Source: Mnemiopsis leidyi (Eukaryota > Ctenophora > Tentaculata > Lobata > Bolinopsidae). From it: a stretch of DNA of 38,913 bases. The stretch's first letter is position 1; every line of letters starts with the position of its first letter. Location of the stretch: NCBI GenBank assembly GCA_000226015.1, contig JH154832.1, forward strand, positions 8,718 through 47,630, written 5' to 3'. This document shows positions 1-11,189 of the stretch, piece by piece. The notes under the pieces are model-generated. The model searched no databases and was not told the DNA's origin. It saw nothing but the letters and a program-made list of their open reading frames with translations. The position numbers and the translations under genes are program-made.

Positions 1-397
1 AGTATCCTCCTGTAAGATTTGTAGAGTTTAGCTAAGTATCTCCTGTAAGATTTGTAGTGTTAGCTAAGTATCCTCCTGTAAGATTTGTAGAGTTAGCTAA
101 GTATCCTCCTGTAAGATTTGTAGAGTTAGCTAAGTATCCTCCTGTAAGATTTGTAGAGTTAGCTAAGTATCCTCCTGTAAGATTTGTAGAGTAAGCTAAG
201 TATCCTCCTGTAAGATTTGTAGAGTTAGCTAAGTATCCTTCTGTAAGATTTGTAGAGTTAGCTAAGTATCCTCCTGTAAGATTTGTAGAGTTAGCTAAGT
301 ATCCTCCTGTAAGATTGTAGTGTTACTTGTCTAAGAGTTAGACAAGTAATCTACTGTAAGATTTGTAGAGTTAGCTAAGTATCCTCCAGTAAGATTT
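1..397. repeat. 33-bp tandem minisatellite, about 12 copies
   Basis: A 33-bp unit beginning AGTATCCTCCTGTAAGATTT and ending GTAGAGTTAGCTA repeats head to tail from the first base of the window to about 397. Most copies differ by only one or two bases, so the array looks young. The array may extend beyond the left edge. Copies at about 315-360 are disturbed by a perfect 12-bp inverted repeat (323-349). The array would fall in the first intron of the minus-strand zinc-transporter gene, whose exon lies at 771-960. Confidence 0.97.
323..349. repeat. perfect hairpin inside the minisatellite
   Basis: TTACTTGTCTAA, a GAG loop, then TTAGACAAGTAA form a perfect 12-bp stem with a 3-base loop. The hairpin replaces part of one 33-bp monomer. 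The normal monomer does not contain it, so it arose locally, for example by template switching during replication. Confidence 0.9.
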
Positions 398-770
398 GCT
401 TATGGTGCAAGCGAGCAGCACGTATATGCGTGCTTTGTTGACAATGGTAGTGTTTGTGTTGTTTATTATAATAACGACGTGTTTATGTAGGTATGTGGTG
501 GTACGTGCCGCATGTTTTGTATATCAGGAAGTTATTTATAACACTGCAGTTCTCATGTGTATTGTAGACTATTAAAGAGTTCAGACAGTTAGATAACTTT
601 GTCAAATTGCAATATTACTTGAATCCTTGTATAACATAGCGAAATATCTAGGAGATACCAAGAAATAAACCTTAATGGATTTACCAAGAAACGAAGAACA
701 TGCAAGTTATTACAACTCGAGAACAAACAAACCACGATCGAATCGAAAAAGTCCGAACAAGTTGACTCAC

Positions 771-960
771 CTATAATCTCGCCGACCATGAAGAGAAGAC
801 AGACAATAGATGCGACCAGCAACTGGTTCCTGGCTTTGTTCCGGTTGTCTTTGTCCTCCTCGATCTCATGACAGTGATCCTGCAGCATTTCTACTGTCAA
901 CAACTCCAGGGACAACGGAACATCCGCTAGTGTGGTTGACTTTGCCGTGTTGGGTGGCAT
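771..960 (-). CDS. SLC30/ZnT-family zinc transporter, first coding exon (partial gene)
   Basis: The exon encodes 63 residues from an ATG at 960. It contains an HCH cluster (residues 29-31), an acidic/basic linker, then a hydrophobic helix VASIVCLLFMVGEIIG that matches the start of TM1 in the ZnT2/3/4/8 group (family pattern roughly LYVASAICLLFMIGEVVGG). It ends at a strong donor, AG|GTGAGT (GT at 770-769), in phase 1. The next exon should therefore begin with two bases completing a glycine, as the family's GG pair requires. ZnT proteins are cation-diffusion facilitators that move Zn2+ out of the cytosol into vesicles, lysosomes or secretory granules; the cytosolic HCH motif is a recognised feature of this subgroup. 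The remaining exons lie beyond the left edge. In-frame reading past the donor is intron. The paralogue cannot be assigned. Confidence 0.75.
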
Positions 961-1214
961 TCTTTAGTCGGTATGTTTTGTCGTGTGTCAGGGTCAAAGT
1001 ATCGGTTTACCGAGCACCTTACACCAAATTCTAAAATCTAGCTCGCAAAGTTATTCGAACTTCTCAAAAAGGTACACCGCTATATTGCAGTGTCGCCATC
1101 AAGAAACACGAAAAACTAAACCAGGTCTCGGAATAGATCCTTCAGTGAAGGAGCAGTAAGTATAACCGGATGGTGCCGGTAATTATTTCAACCCGCTGTT
1201 CACGTAGGATCACC

Positions 1215-1224
1215 GTCACGTGAC
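1215..1224. promoter_or_regulatory. palindromic E-box GTCACGTGAC upstream of the ZnT exon
   Basis: GTCACGTGAC is a perfect 10-bp palindrome about 255 bp upstream of the ZnT start codon. It equals the CLEAR/USF-type E-box consensus bound by bHLH-zip factors (TFEB/MITF/USF). A core metal-response element, TGCACAC on the minus strand, lies at 1388-1394. Neither is proven functional; the transcription start is not known. Confidence 0.35.
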
Positions 1225-4200
1225 TACACGCTCACGGTGCTCACTGTTCGACCGATAACGCTAAATGTTCCCACTAGAGGGCCCGTTCGTGTAAGGTTTC
1301 CCAAGATTAGGTTGGAAGGTGGGGAACGCAGGGACTTTTCTGTGAAGTGTCGCAAATTTAACAGACGTGACACGCTAAATCAGTGGGGTGTGCAATCTGG
1401 ATAGCTGAGAAGTGGCGTGACCTTCAGATTGTTATCGGTGGGGTTTCTGGTGCGGAGTAGGACCAATCAGTCGGAAATTACTTTTTCCTCTGAATTCTCA
1501 CAGATTTGTGATTGCACAGCATTTAGAGCCAGTCATAAGAGAAAAAGAGACACAAATAACGCGTCTCATTATTTCTAGGACGACAAGAAATACTACGCAT
1601 TCTCAAGAAATATTCCGTGACATCCTATGTTGCTTGGAAAGTCTCATTTCCCTTCGCACAACTGTAACGAAGTGGAACTCCCGAGCATCGTTACGGAAGC
1701 TTCGCGGAAATACTTCACAATAAAGCGAAATCTAACTTTCACGCATGCAATTTTGTGTCTATTTGTTAAACAAATACCCGATCAAACACAAATAATAGCG
1801 GTCAAAGAGTCTAGCAAACATTCTCTCACCTTGGTCCCTCCCCTGAGGGTTCAGCTCCCAACACGATCCCGGGGACCAACTGACCAATAACAGCTTGTGA
1901 TAACGACACAGTACACGAATACAGGGACGGTTAGTGACTAACCGGACAGAAACATTTTATCGGTTGTGGCTGCAAGAACGGAGCCAGTTGGAGTGTCTAT
2001 TTTGTGTGGTAGTATTTTCATAGATATTGTAGTACATGTAGTAATAGTCAAGATGGTAGATATGAGAATTTGATCATGCAGTCAAGTCTCGGCTAGGTTA
2101 CTTGTTTTATAAATTCGAAGAAGTAGAAAAAGAGACTTACATCTGATGATTCTGATCCGGTCTCACCGTGTAAACTGCTCTGAAATGAGGCAAGGTTAGG
2201 AAATGATAAAGTTCTTATACTGAAGATCTTCATGTAGGATCAGGTTACTATGATGTGTAATGTTTGTACATTTTATCAATATAAAGATCCAATAGTTAGC
2301 AGTTCTTGTATGTTCGAAATTAATTACGCGATCTTGTGGAACATAAATAGGCGCGCACACTTTATCCTGTAACGGAGTTACAAGTATAGTAGTATCTAAT
2401 ACGCCCGCATAACAGAGAATACGTTATCTCAGTGTTGAATTAGTACAGCAGTTAGCACATACAAGGTCGTGGCCCCATTCTGGAGAATCTGACATTGCCC
2501 GTTACCTTTGTCTTTAATACAGGTATTATAACATACAACGCAAACGGTTGTACAGAACGAAAAATTTACAAGATAGCGTCAAAGAAATTCAGAATTCTGG
2601 CAAAACTTGAGAAAATTTCTGCGTTTTGATTGTACATTGTCATATGACCTAAGGTTAACACAATAGCAGATACTTCTGCCATAACATCTTGAGGAAGTTA
2701 AACAATTCTTGATTAATTAAGATTTGTAACCTGACACACATTGGTCAGTGCCTATAAGCCTGAATTTCAGGTATACTTAACCGGTTGTGTCACGTCTCAA
2801 AATTATGTATGGTGAATTCCGTCCAGGCTTCGCAATATTCGATGTATTATCTTCTTCCATTATCAAATACTTTCAGAACCAAGAAACTTAATTACTTATT
2901 TCATATGTGTACAAATTGAAGGATAGGAATTGATCAAGCGACGCTAAATTGAATGTTTTACACTAATAGAATGATGTCACGACTTAAGATATGTATCGAA
3001 TTTGCGAAACAGTGCAAGTTGATATTCAGATAACAGGTAAGGTTAGACATGAAGTATCTCAACTAACATTTTCTGTCAAGTGCCAATGCAAATCAGCCTA
3101 GGTCTAATGAACTACGCAATCTACAAGGCAAGATTTATAAAAATAGGCCTATCTTTCAGTTCTATAATCTCGTTTCAAGCATAAAACTGTCCAGTAACCA
3201 GATCCTAAAACCTACACAAAAATAACATTCCATAAAATCCAAGTGTAGACTTATGGCCCTACTTTCCGGTTCATTCCCAGACGTCGGCTGATTGTAGCGG
3301 TATCTTATCTCCTGTAGGAGGCTCCCTGTCTGTCATCCCGTACGAAGAGTAAGTACATGTGGTGTCGTTATATATCGGGGTGCGGGTTGTTGGCTGTTCC
3401 TGCAAGTTTTACTGTGCGGTTGCTTTAGGTAACTCACGGGCAATCATAAAGTAGTAAGTAGTTTGGTAAGAGCACAACAGTCGTTCTTAAAACTCTCTTA
3501 AACATTTGCAAGAATAAACGGTAAGCAGATTTAAAGGGAAATGAACGTACGAAGCCGTTGGGTGAGTGGCTGTGATTCTGATAAGACATCGGGATACAAA
3601 GAAGGATCCTCGAACGATTACAAAATAGGCGGAAGTGAAAGGGAAGGAAGTGTTTAGGGAGTCGACAGAGGCGTTTCCACAATACACCAGAGAGCCAGGG
3701 CGAGTGGAGAGTTCTCTACATAGGTTCTTGTACGGATTACAGCACAGGGTAGTCCTAGGTATAATCTATTTAAGTAAGTTATTAACATGCTGTTGTTAGA
3801 GAGTCTGAGATATCTTTCGATCAATTCAAAGCAAAAGTAAATTTAACGTGTATAAGCAAAAATTGTTTATAAGCAAAGCAGAACTATTGAGCGTTGGCGT
3901 ATCTTTCCGTCAACAAAATGCAATCGGCAAACGGTATAAGAATTTAAAAAAACTTAAGCTAATATCTGGCTCATAAATATACTAAAAGAAACAGAGAAAC
4001 AGGGTTTAATTTTATAAGGTTTTAGATGATTTTAGATGATTTATTGAAGTGGTGTCGCGTGTTAGGCTAGATAAGGCCGAATTTAACCCCAAAATTAATG
4101 GGCATATTAGACCATTATGACTTCAAGATTAGACCGATGTAATCTTCGACTTGAAATGATATGACTGTTGACTGTCTTCTTCATCGTGGGAATTTCTTAT

Positions 4201-5715
4201 CTGCTTTGATATCTTTCTAATGCAGATCATCCTAAGTTCCGAAAAATACACAAAACTATGAAAAATCAAAATCATCTTATCCTAAATGAGGATCACGTCA
4301 GATTACTCCAAATTAATATGGCTAATAATTCAGACCACGACGAAAAACAGTGACAATATAATTCAAATGAAATTTGGTAATCAATGACTAGTGGGTAATC
4401 TAGATTTAGCTCTCTGTCTAGCTGAACATTCGTTAAATCAGAGCGATCGTCCAGGAAGCGCTGCAAGCTGTTTCCGCAAATTAACAACGTTTATAGATAC
4501 CACGTGACGAGTAAACTTAACTAGCACAATCAAAAGGTAATTACAAGGCTTGATTTACGAGGAATACAGTAGATTGCTCATTAGTAAGCACCATGAACAT
4601 GGTCGCAGACTGGACAGTGAGCGGAATGTGACGTAGCACGATTGTAGTGCTGTTACTACTCCGCCAAGATCAGATCATTGTATTAGATTCATAGGAAAAT
4701 AGAATTCAATATAATACGAAAGTAGAATCTCATGCAATGTGAACAGCACACGATGCAGATAAAATCTGGAAAGTACACGACTGTTAAGAAAAATCGAGCT
4801 AAGTACATAATATCGAAAACCTTCCCAAGGAACGCGTACCTTCTACAAAAAATACGAACAGTGCCATTTCGTACAATCGCCGCAATGTCCTTAGGACTTT
4901 CCCAAAAGCAAAATTTTGAACCACTTTATTTTTTAATCTGTGTTGCCGGGAACACATCGGCGCTTTTTCCACTTCATTCCTAACACGGAATAAACGCCCC
5001 CACGAAAAGTTACAACATCTACTTCCTATTTCAGTATGGACCCAATGATTCGATCAACTTATCCTAAGATTATTCCATAAGCCGAAAAACGTACATTGGT
5101 TAAAGCTAAGATTGGGGTTATACAATAAACATTCTACAGTTTTATTGTGGGATATAACCTTTAAATCCCGTCCTAACAGCAAATTTCATTTATTTTGTTG
5201 TTGAACGAGCAAATAAATGGTTAGGCACAAATAAATGGTTAGGCGCCTCCGAGGTCAATATCCTATATTATTTTTGCGTGAATAGAAATATCTAAATCAA
5301 ATTTTTCTAGATTTGATTGGCTACAACACGTGACAAAAACAAGCAAGCCAATAAGAGTTGTAATGTGATTGAAAAGTTATTTCGAGGATGTGCCGTCTAT
5401 ATCTAAAGCAAAATCAAGAAATCAAAAGAAAGCTTTTAGGCACGATCTTGGTTGTGTAAAACGTCTTGGATCATGTTCAGTGTCTAGGTCAGCCTGGATG
5501 ACGGAAAGGATCGCGAAAGCGACAGTCCAAAGATAACCCAGCCAATGCACTCTCTTGCCCAGTCCAATTATATCATCTAAACTATCGCTCTAAGTTACAG
5601 GTTTACCGGCCGTAATAGAGACCTGAACCCTTTTAAATTTAGCGTGTAATTGGACAGACCTTTCTAGGACCTTTGGATAAGGCTGTTCGCCAACACTGAA
5701 CGTGACCCCAAGACG

Positions 5716-5753
5716 TGTGACGTCACAGCAGGGCGAGTAACCTGGTCACGTGA
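5716..5753. promoter_or_regulatory. CRE-like palindrome and CACGTG E-box pair
   Basis: TGTGACGTCACA (5716-5727) is a perfect 12-bp palindrome containing the CREB/ATF site TGACGTCA. TCACGTGA (5746-5753) follows 18 bp downstream. Close spacing of two palindromic bZIP/bHLH-zip sites could mark an enhancer, but no adjacent gene start is visible. Confidence 0.3.
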
Positions 5754-5991
5754 CATCAATAATCTCCCAATTTCCTTCTTCACTAGACTTGGAAATAGAC
5801 ACATTTAGGTAGAACACGTTGTATGCAAATATAAATACAAATACTACCTTGGCAAAGACTGGCGGTCTTGAGATGCTTTGTTTGTGCTAAAGTTTGAATT
5901 GCGCTACTCTACCTTAGCTTTTAAAGATGCCTATGGGTTCTTGATTATTCAATCTACTGTTAACTGTTCAGCGTTTTTACGACGGACTCCC

Positions 5992-6095
5992 GGTTAAGTT
6001 TTATAACTGTTATTGTATTACATTTACTGTTATATTACATTCACTAGAAAGTCCGGTTAAGTTTTATAACTGTTATATTACATTCACTAGAAAGC
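5992..6095 (+). repeat. imperfect local direct duplication
   Basis: A segment beginning CCGGTTAAGTTTTATAACTG and ending ACATTCACTAGAAAG is present twice in a row. The first copy carries about 17 extra bases. It is a simple local duplication with no coding content. Confidence 0.75.
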
Positions 6096-7413
6096 CCGCA
6101 GATTATAGGAACAGTGGTAAATTAAATCTAGAATGAAAATTCCAATTGGCCTACCCAGACATGACACGGTAGAGCAGATATATTCAACAGAGAGTTTATA
6201 TGGCCTGGAACGCTCCCACCTCCCTCGTTTGCGTTGCCTATGACAATACGACTTACTTAAGGTTGTATTTATTTATGTTAAGGTTGTATTTACAGTTGAT
6301 AATAAGATCTTAATCGTTAAAATTGTACTAAAAATTTAAACAAAACGAGTTTCTCTGACACAATATCTTGCACAAAATCGCTACAAACGCCCAGTATCCT
6401 ACATTTTCTAACTGTCTCGTCCCTCTTCCCGGAACGACAATGCAATACTCTGCAACGACTACAAGCAACAACATCGGAGTTTCTGACATACAAGAGTTTA
6501 TCAGCTTTTAACCGGAGACTATGCCAGGTAAAGCATAGTACTATCGACATTTTATCTGCCTGGCTTATGAGAAACCCATTTTCTTATCTATAGTTAGTGC
6601 AGCCCTTAAATTTTTCCTTATCTAAAATGAAATAAGCTAAAGTTGCTCCCCAAGGTCGACTTACTTCATATCTAACAGCTGATAAACTTTTTTATCATAA
6701 GAAAACGTCAGTGCTTCCTTAGGCAATTTTGATTTATCTAGAAAATAATTTAGAAATATCGGGTGATGTTGGATTGCAAATTTTTCGCCGATAAGGCTTT
6801 ATCTGTAAAATGGGCTTTGTCGAGAAAGCTTTGCAAGAAATGCTCCCACGCATATGATAATGAATCATTATGCGATGGAATATAATATTGAAAGCAAAGT
6901 ATATCTCTACAATTACATTGTAAATATTAAAATTGGGAGAAGGGGAGATCAGACAGATTTAAGGATTTACAACTCAAAAGTCACGATCAATTATCATGCA
7001 CTTATCTCAACACAACATGAACAAAGTGGCGAAATGTTGTCAATTCAGATTTATTATAATCTATTCTATATTCGTTCTAGTGAACACCTCACGGCCCCAC
7101 TTCAGGAATTGTGGTTGTCTTTTCGTTCACATAACAGGAGGCTAACAATCCAACAAGTCACTGTCTAAAATATAAACACACAGTTCAGTTACAACAAAGC
7201 AGTGATAATTTGCTAATAACAATGTAATAGAACATAAAAATTCCGATAGTTGATTTAAGTTAAGAGATAAGTCAATTTGAGGCTATCACGCTAGTGCTAC
7301 GCTTAAAATCAGCTGAATGAGCTGTAAGTACAACCTCAAGTATGTTTTGTTAGGTGACAAAAAATAGATGGTACAGAAATGACAATACAGTAACCACAGC
7401 TATATCTAGGTGG

Positions 7414-7685
7414 ACTGATCAAATTTGAATAGTTCTTCTCGGCTCAAATAGTTGCACTAATGAAACAGTTGGTTAATGAATGGAGAACGTAATATATTAA
7501 CAAATATTTGTCGGTATTCGTAATTTACTTTCGCTAACCTGGTTCAGTTTTCAGTGTTGGATTCTGAAGAAGCCGTTGTAACAGGGAAATTGATCAATCC
7601 ATAGTATTACGTTCTCCATTCATTAACCAACTGTTTATATATGTGCAACTACTTGAGCCGAGAAAACTACTCGAATTTTATCAGT
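7414..7685. repeat. 272-bp inverted repeat (82-bp arms, about 110-bp loop)
   Basis: The left arm (7414-7495) and the reverse complement of the right arm (7604-7685) share long identical blocks, for example AAACAGTTGGTTAATGAATG, with a few substitutions and small indels. The central part contains CTGAAGA (7564-7570), an AGCC..AGG segment and GAAA (7586-7589). These are spaced like the core of a type I hammerhead ribozyme, as found in Penelope-like elements and retrozymes. I saw no target-site duplication. It is best described as a foldback repeat of unknown class. Confidence 0.8.
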
Positions 7686-7689
7686 TACC

Positions 7690-8338
7690 ATGCGGCTTAT
7701 AAATAATGAACCAATCATTCAACTACTATATTGAGGTGGAGCTACATTAGATCACGTGACGGAGCAAGGGTGCAACACTCCAGTTCTCCGACAACTTTTC
7801 AGACACATTGACTGAGAAGGTCGTTAACAAAGCCCCCAAAATAACCATCCTGCATGAGATCTGAGAAATACACCATATTATATATGTGCCGTTGTCTCGA
7901 CGAGAAGACAGAGGCGGAGAGAAAATACAACGATGTCACTTTATACCTTTCGTTCCATGAAAATACGGGGGCAGAAAGAAAGACGTGTTGTGATACACTG
8001 CCCTAAAATTTCTTGGTACACATTACATTTATGTGATGTGATACACTGCCCTACAATACAGTTTCTAATTTTAAAAGGTTCCATCAAGAAGTAAGTGCTT
8101 TAAAATATTAAGCTACACAGAATTACTTAAGGTCCTAATTCAATTTGCTCGGTGTCCAATAGGTAATCTGTTTATTCCAATTTTATTTTTATTGCCCATT
8201 TTCTCCCCTCAAAAATAACATTTATAACAAATCAACATAATTTTAATCATGCCCTGATATAGGTACTATTGTTAATGTACTGTCCATATTTTTCCTCCCT
8301 ATTTTGCAGAATCCCGTCTATCCAAGTTTTGCTGTTAT
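7690..8338. other. intergenic, nothing recognised
   Basis: This is AT-rich sequence with a short repeated phrase, GTGATACACTGCCCTA, at about 7990 and 8039. I see no gene or mobile-element structure. Confidence 0.5.
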
Positions 8339-8752
8339 TTATTGCTTAGCCACCAAGGGACTTCCCTGATATCTACAAAAACAAACTTCAGCAACCAAAG
8401 ATTTCATTTCGGTCTGAACTGTTGATTTGTGTTCACCGAGTTCTTTGTTTTTCATGTCCACGATTTCTGCTTGGAGCTGTATAATTTTTTCTTCATAACC
8501 GATCTTTACATTCTGAAGCTGGTCAATTCGTTTACTACACCTGTCAATTAAACCAACAGCGTTTCTGATCAACGGTACACTGTAAGAATCAAGAATTTGA
8601 CATACTGTCTCTAACCACTGAGCAAGCTTCTCTTCAGGAACAGTCCTCTTGTTAAAATCGTTTTGTTTGAGTGAAGAGCCATCATGAACATTAAGTTCCT
8701 CATACATTTCTTTAAAAAATATAACATCCCGTGCTGATATTGTTTGACTGAC
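8339..8752 (-). pseudogene. coiled-coil ORF fragment, possibly from a retrotransposon ORF1
   Basis: A minus-strand frame runs open from about 8758 (no ATG until 8707) to a stop at 8339. Its best part has an acidic, leucine-rich N-terminus, then a heptad-like stretch around KRIDQLQNVKIGYEEKIIQL and a tail STVQTEMKSLVAEV. This composition and tail resemble N-terminal coiled-coil (gag-like) proteins of invertebrate retroelements; that is an impression from memory, not a search result. A possible acceptor, TATATGTCAG, sits just upstream. It does not join in phase to a possible exon at 9435-9620 (MPRRKDD..., donor CAG|GTTAGC). It could also be an exon of an unrecognised host gene. Confidence 0.3.
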
Positions 8753-8759
8753 ATATAAA

Positions 8760-9966
8760 GCAAGTTAACATTCACAAGTTTGTCAATTTCCACTCGGAAA
8801 CATGTTCGTTAAGAGTAGATCCCATCGTGCATAGGCAATGTATGTATAGCTCAGGTAAAAGGTGCACCGCTTAACTTTACACGGGATAAACGAGAGCACT
8901 TGAAAACGCAACGTAAGCTAAACACACTTGTTGAGATTATAAAGGAGGGAACAATAAATATCCACCTTGCAGACGACAGAAAACATTCCCTCATTTTCTC
9001 GGCCACTGTCTGGCCACTGCTCAGCTTTGAAGACATTACTTCAACGACTACTATCTTCCTCTCAACAACATCTTCAATTATGCACCCCAACAAAACCAAA
9101 AGGTTCCTTGACCCTGAAGACGAGGATAACTCAGAAGTTACCTAACTGCGACCAATCATATCTTCCATGTCATCTTTGATAGATCTAGATAAGGCTGACG
9201 CTCCTGTCTCTTCAGCAACCTCTAACTTTATTCCCTTATCCTTTATTCCAATATCTACCTTTATTCTCCTCTGTCATATCCCCCTCTTAATCCGCCTTAC
9301 CTAAGAGACAGGCAAGATATCTTTTGCTGTTATCAATTATCATCTAGTGGGTATTTCATGTAGACCCAATCTCTCTTTAATAAAAACAAAAAACTGCTAA
9401 GCCAGCAAACCACCGAATCAAATAAAATGTTTGACTAACATGAATACCTATTACAATATTGTGTATGGTATGATCTGCTAACCTGCGAGTAAGAAGAGTA
9501 AGGGAGAAGGGTGGAGTGCTCCGTGGTTACAGGGAGGGTGCTTACTGAAACAGGATCATGTAGATCTGTAAAGTCTGCCTCATCAATAATTGGGGCTAAA
9601 TCGTCCTTTCTTCGAGGCATTGACCTGCCTAGTAAAATTAGAAAATATGAAATGACAGAAATGACAGATGGTTAACAAAAGGGAATACCCTAGTAACAAA
9701 TAAATGCTAATATAATACATGCATTCAAGCAGGATTCTGGAATAGAAGGTTGTGTTCTGTTGATTTATACTCACCTCTTAATAACATGACATGAGGACAG
9801 AAACAATTTTCAAGTATAAAATATTTGAACCCAGCGAGATCCAAATCTAAATTGGCCACCTCAAAAATATATTATTTTTTCTTCATTGCTTACTGAGGCA
9901 TGCTCTATTTAAACTTATAAATCAGGTTAAACATTTAGTACAATAATCATATTCAAAACTGCTTTA
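8760..9966. other. intergenic; one possible orphan exon
   Basis: The stretch contains several overlapping short open frames on both strands at 8851-9180, none recognisable. It also holds a minus-strand frame at 9480-9620 encoding about 46 residues (MPRRKDDLAPIIDEADF...) that ends at a plausible CAG|GTTAGC donor and follows a TTTTACTAG acceptor-like site. No partner exon with matching phase was found, so no gene is called. Confidence 0.35.
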
Positions 9967-10060
9967 CAGCGGCGTAACTATGCCCCCGGCCACCCCGGCT
10001 ACGGCGGGGGGGGGGGGGGGGGCGCCGTCATCAGGGGTCATATCAGTAAAAGAGAATTTC
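9967..10060 (+). mobile_element. truncated hAT miniature element end with poly-G tract
   Basis: CAGCGGCGTAACTATG followed by GGCCACCCCGGCTACG matches the left end of the intact hAT element at 20730. The opposite terminal repeat is not present nearby, so this is a broken copy. A run of 17 G residues (10006-10022) replaces the GGGG of the other copy, which suggests slippage expansion or a sequencing/assembly error. Confidence 0.65.
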
Positions 10061-10205
10061 AGTAAAAGACAATTTTATTTTTCGTCTTGATATTACACAG
10101 AATATTGTCACAAGAAACCGTTTTAAAGTTAATATCGTAAAAATGAAATTCCAGGCTTGAGATGTAAGTCTCAAAAACCCGAATTCATGCTTCATGACAG
10201 TGGTA

Positions 10206-10233
10206 AAAAATGTTAATAGAGATTAACATTTTT
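10206..10233. repeat. perfect 12-bp hairpin
   Basis: AAAAATGTTAAT, an AGAG loop, then ATTAACATTTTT. It is AT-rich and lies between two degraded repeats. It is probably the centre of an old inverted-repeat element. Confidence 0.75.
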
Positions 10234-10288
10234 GTAAAGTGTTTAAAGACAATGATCAAAAATAATATCGTTAAAAATCATGTAACCA

Positions 10289-10356
10289 TGTCACAGGTGC
10301 TTACGAACGTTACGCGCGCAAAAGGGCGCGGGCGCTCTGGTTAGAGCAACTGCAAG
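10289..10356 (+). repeat. dispersed repeat, copy 1 (tRNA D-arm-like segment)
   Basis: CAGGTGCTTACG..., CGCAAAAGGGC and GCTCTGGTTAGAGCAACT occur in the same order at 19923-19979. GCTCTGGTTAGAGCA resembles a tRNA D-arm/A-box, but no B-box (GGTTCGAAT) follows. This could be the end of a SINE or another short repeat; its boundaries are unknown. Confidence 0.5.
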
Positions 10357-10359
10357 TTA

Positions 10360-11181
10360 AAAAACATTTATATCAAAACACAATTTTAGAACCAAGTTGA
10401 CAGTATTTAGAAAGTTGTCATGATAAAATTGCTACAATTTTCGTGAAGAAGCTCCATGAGTGTAATTTGTTAAAACTATCGAATTATTCCAGTGCAGAGG
10501 TTGACTAGCAAGACGACGGATGAAATTGCCTTTGCAAGCTTCTTCTCACCCTTAAACTGCCCTGACACTGGAAAAAATCTTCAAGCGGATAATAGGTTAA
10601 CTTAATAATTTCCTTCAATCGGTACTGAGCCATGTGTTGGCAGATTTAATATTTCCAAATACTGTCCGCTAAGGTTCGTTTTGAGTCCGTTTCCAAACAA
10701 AAAAGTTACAACCAACATGTTCTGCCTTGTCCAGTTTCCATATTAATTCGATTATATCCAGTTTTATTGCATGAATGATGAGATTAATAGTGGGTCACTG
10801 CCCGCGAACTCAGTCCAAGTGACGCAGCGCGCACAGAACGCCGCGCAACAAAATATTGCACTGACGACTGAGCGCGTCGCGCTTTAACCAAAAATTTTGT
10901 CTCCTGCCATACGAAAAGTTCATCATGCGTGCGTTTCCGCTCAAGTAGTTTTCACAAAGAAATAAAGAGACAGGTTTAAACAGGCAAATTTCAATGCAAA
11001 TTCGATATCAGCGTCCTTGGTGAAATAGTTTTTATAAGTGTTACTAACTAACTAGGTCGCCGGGATAAGATACCGCGACAAATCCTACTTAACCGGTTCT
11101 GGCTAGCAAGTGGATGATTATAATTGGAATCAAGTGTTCAGCCATGAGGTAAGGGAAGAGTGAATGGCTAAATAATATCGG
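10360..11181 (-). other. probable 3' UTR/flank of the LINE, end not located
   Basis: Read on the minus strand, this follows directly from the LINE ORF2 stop once the hAT insertion at 11190-11779 is taken out. Some of it must be the LINE 3' UTR. I could not identify a 3' tail or target-site duplication, so the exact end is undetermined. I see no coding region here. Confidence 0.4.
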
Positions 11182-11189
11182 TAAGTTCA

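Larger units (their letters stand above)
1025..7413. other. gene-poor intergenic stretch
   Basis: I find no gene here. The open frames are short (at most about 100 codons), lack recognisable domains and are not flanked by convincing splice sites. The stretch holds a few small direct duplications (5211-5246, an 18-bp unit twice; 5992-6095, a partly duplicated segment around GGTTAAGTTTTATAACTG) and palindromic CRE/E-box sites at 5716-5753. Otherwise it is AT-rich single-copy-looking DNA. Confidence 0.6.

Noticed and set aside
1-397. Regular 33-bp repeats resembling a CRISPR array
   Set aside because: Units are contiguous with no unique spacers, and the window is eukaryotic; it is a minisatellite.
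10289-10356. A tRNA gene
   Set aside because: Only a D-arm-like segment is present; there is no anticodon arm, T-arm or acceptor pairing.
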